Origin: Streptomyces sp. NRRL F-4489
GTDB lineage: Bacteria; Actinomycetota; Actinomycetes; Streptomycetales; Streptomycetaceae
Assembly: GCF_001509485.1 (NCBI RefSeq)
Contig: NZ_LLZI01000032.1
Span: forward strand, 1 to 15,017
Length of the DNA stretch: 15,017 nt
Direction of reading: 5' to 3'
A program made the position numbers and the translations under genes. Position 1 is the stretch's first letter. Every line of letters begins with the position of its first letter. Positions 14,087 to 15,017 of this stretch are shown here, piece by piece. The notes beneath the pieces are model-generated. The model searched no databases. It had not been told where the DNA came from and saw nothing but the letters and a program-made list of their open reading frames with translations.

Positions 14087-14974
14087 GTGGCAGACCAGGC
14101 GGCAGCAGCGAACACCCCCGGCCCGGCGAGCGGGTCCTCGCCTCAGCCGGACGCGCCCGCGTCCCGGGACGCGCGGCAGGCGCACGCCACCGCCCCGGAC
14201 CCGGCCCCGACCCCGGAACCGGCCCCCAAATCCCGCGAATTCCGCATGTCCGAACTGGCCAGGGAAGCCGGCATCACCGTCCGCACCCTGCGCTTCTACC
14301 GCGAACGCAAGCTCATCCCGCCGCCCCGCCGCGAGGGCCGGATCGCCTGGTACAACGAGCACCACCTCGCCCGGCTGCGGACCATCGCCGCCCTCCTGGA
14401 ACGCGGCCACACCCTCGGCGGCATCGCCGAACTCCTCACCGCCTTCGAGACCGGCCGCGACGTCGGCGAACTCCTCGGCCTGCCCAGCCCCCTGCTCCCG
14501 CCCTGGTCCGAGGAGACCCCGGTCCGCCTGACCCCCGAAGAACTCGCCGACCACTTCAGCGGCGAGGTCACCCCCGACAACCTCTCCGCCTCCCTCGCCC
14601 TGGGCTATCTGGCCGTCGACGGCGACGAGTTCGTCCACATCAGCCGCCGCCTGCTGGACGCCTCCACCAGCCTCGTCGCCCACGGCATCCCCCTCGCCGC
14701 CGTCCTCCAGGCCGCCGCCGAGGTCCGCACCCACGCCGACGCCCTCGCCGACATCCTCACCACCCTCATCCGCACCCACCTCTTCCCCACCCTCCACGAC
14801 CTCCCCCGCGCCACCCAAACCATCGAAAACCTCCGCCCCCTCGCCAAGGGCGTCATCGAAGCCGAACTCACCATGGCCATGGACCGCCGCCCCCGCCCCC
14901 CGTCCCCTTCAGCAAGTCATTCAGTTCCGTGCGGATGCGGCGGTCCCTGGCCCTGGGGAGTTCGGCTTCGATGA
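14087..14974 (+). CDS. MerR-family regulator with altered C-terminus
   Basis: This 295-aa regulator has a Pro/Ala-rich N-terminal tail (1-48) and then the MerR winged HTH at about 51-120, with FRMSELAREAGITVRTLRFY and ERKLIPPPRREGRIAWYNE. A helical effector region follows (145-265), with no Cys pattern for metals, so an organic ligand is likely. The start is GTG, probably leaderless. It is divergent from the monooxygenase operon, which it likely controls. The last 27 residues (269-295), after DRR, have nothing of the family: they are encoded by the antisense of the 3' end of the related gene on the minus strand. Comparison with that gene, which continues DRRIRTELNDLL, suggests this copy lost its own end and now terminates by reading into its neighbour. 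A later ATG (14246) would remove the tail at the N-terminus but has no ribosome site. Confidence 0.88.
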   Translation: MADQAAAANTPGPASGSSPQPDAPASRDARQAHATAPDPAPTPEPAPKSREFRMSELAREAGITVRTLRFYRERKLIPPPRREGRIAWYNEHHLARLRTIAALLERGHTLGGIAELLTAFETGRDVGELLGLPSPLLPPWSEETPVRLTPEELADHFSGEVTPDNLSASLALGYLAVDGDEFVHISRRLLDASTSLVAHGIPLAAVLQAAAEVRTHADALADILTTLIRTHLFPTLHDLPRATQTIENLRPLAKGVIEAELTMAMDRRPRPPSPSASHSVPCGCGGPWPWGVRLR

Positions 14975-15015
14975 AGCCCTTGGCGAGGGGGCGGAGGGTT
15001 TTGATGGTTTTGGTG
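14812..15015. repeat. Imperfect inverted repeat formed by two convergent paralogous 3' ends
   Basis: Left arm 14812-14890 and the reverse complement of right arm 14937-15015 agree at 72 of 79 positions by eye, separated by a 46-bp spacer (14891-14936). The right arm may continue past the window. The arms are the homologous 3' coding parts of the two MerR-type genes. As RNA this would fold into a very long hairpin. Confidence 0.85.
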
Positions 15016-15017
15016 GG
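14868..15017 (-). CDS. 3' end of a second, related MerR-type gene (partial, runs off window)
   Basis: Read on the minus strand from the window edge, an open frame encodes 49 residues and stops with TGA at 14870-14868. It contains TKTIKTLRPLAKGFIEAEL, then PRARDRRIRTELNDLLKG. This matches the end of the plus-strand MerR protein (TQTIENLRPLAKGVIEAEL, then TMAMDRR) at about 19 of 26 residues. Only the C-terminal part is inside the window, so naming it MerR rests on this similarity. The tail after LLKG (Thr, a Gly run, PWPW) is encoded opposite the 3' part of the plus-strand gene. The two genes converge and overlap by 107 bp. Confidence 0.7.
   Translation of the reverse strand, partial: PTKTIKTLRPLAKGFIEAELPRARDRRIRTELNDLLKGTGGGGGGPWPW

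Noticed and set aside
1..15017. CRISPR arrays, tRNA/rRNA genes, insertion sequences
   Set aside because: No regularly spaced repeats, cloverleaf-like segments or transposase motifs were seen on either strand.

Overview
This is a very GC-rich stretch with strong G/C bias at third codon positions, GTG as well as ATG starts, AGGAG/GGAGG ribosome sites and a bacterial tricorn protease. It looks like a Streptomyces chromosome or a close relative, probably an accessory or semi-variable part, because enzymes of specialised metabolism and divergent regulator-enzyme pairs dominate. The organism is inferred from style, not from a marker gene.

Left part (1-3870). A 51-bp GC-rich intergenic element (19-69) lies beside a truncated, frameshifted remnant of a TPR-type regulator (105-749, minus). 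A small Cys-containing ORF (748-1038, plus) is possible but doubtful. Next is a divergent pair: an XRE/MmyB-type regulator (909-1796, minus) and an alpha/beta hydrolase with a probable Cys nucleophile (1948-2835, plus), with palindromes in their 151-bp gap. An SDR oxidoreductase (2891-3688, plus) follows. Its stop codon lies in an exact 23-bp tandem duplication that runs into a second copy of the 51-bp element.

Middle part (3874-10135). An EstB/class C beta-lactamase-fold serine hydrolase (minus) is divergent from an orphan cytochrome P450 (plus). The P450 is followed 63 bp later by a full-length tricorn protease with all its catalytic residues. Two strong hairpins end this block.

Right part (10136-15017). 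A 67-aa hydrophilic protein with heptad-like QERGQQA repeats (minus) precedes a tightly coupled minus-strand operon transcribed as Baeyer-Villiger monooxygenase, alpha/beta hydrolase, SDR. Both junctions overlap by 4 nt (ATGA and GTGA). The three enzymes form a logical chain: ketone to ester, ester to acid plus alcohol, and alcohol/ketone interconversion. The order matches the first genes of the mycobacterial mymA operon. A MerR-type regulator is divergent from it, across a 177-bp gap containing a 20-bp near-palindrome and 9-bp direct repeats. At the window edge the MerR gene collides tail to tail with the end of a second, closely related gene on the minus strand. Their 3' ends form a roughly 79-bp inverted repeat with about 91% identity, and each gene's last codons are antisense to the other gene. 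This inverted paralogue pair and the MerR-controlled Baeyer-Villiger operon are the most interesting parts of the window.
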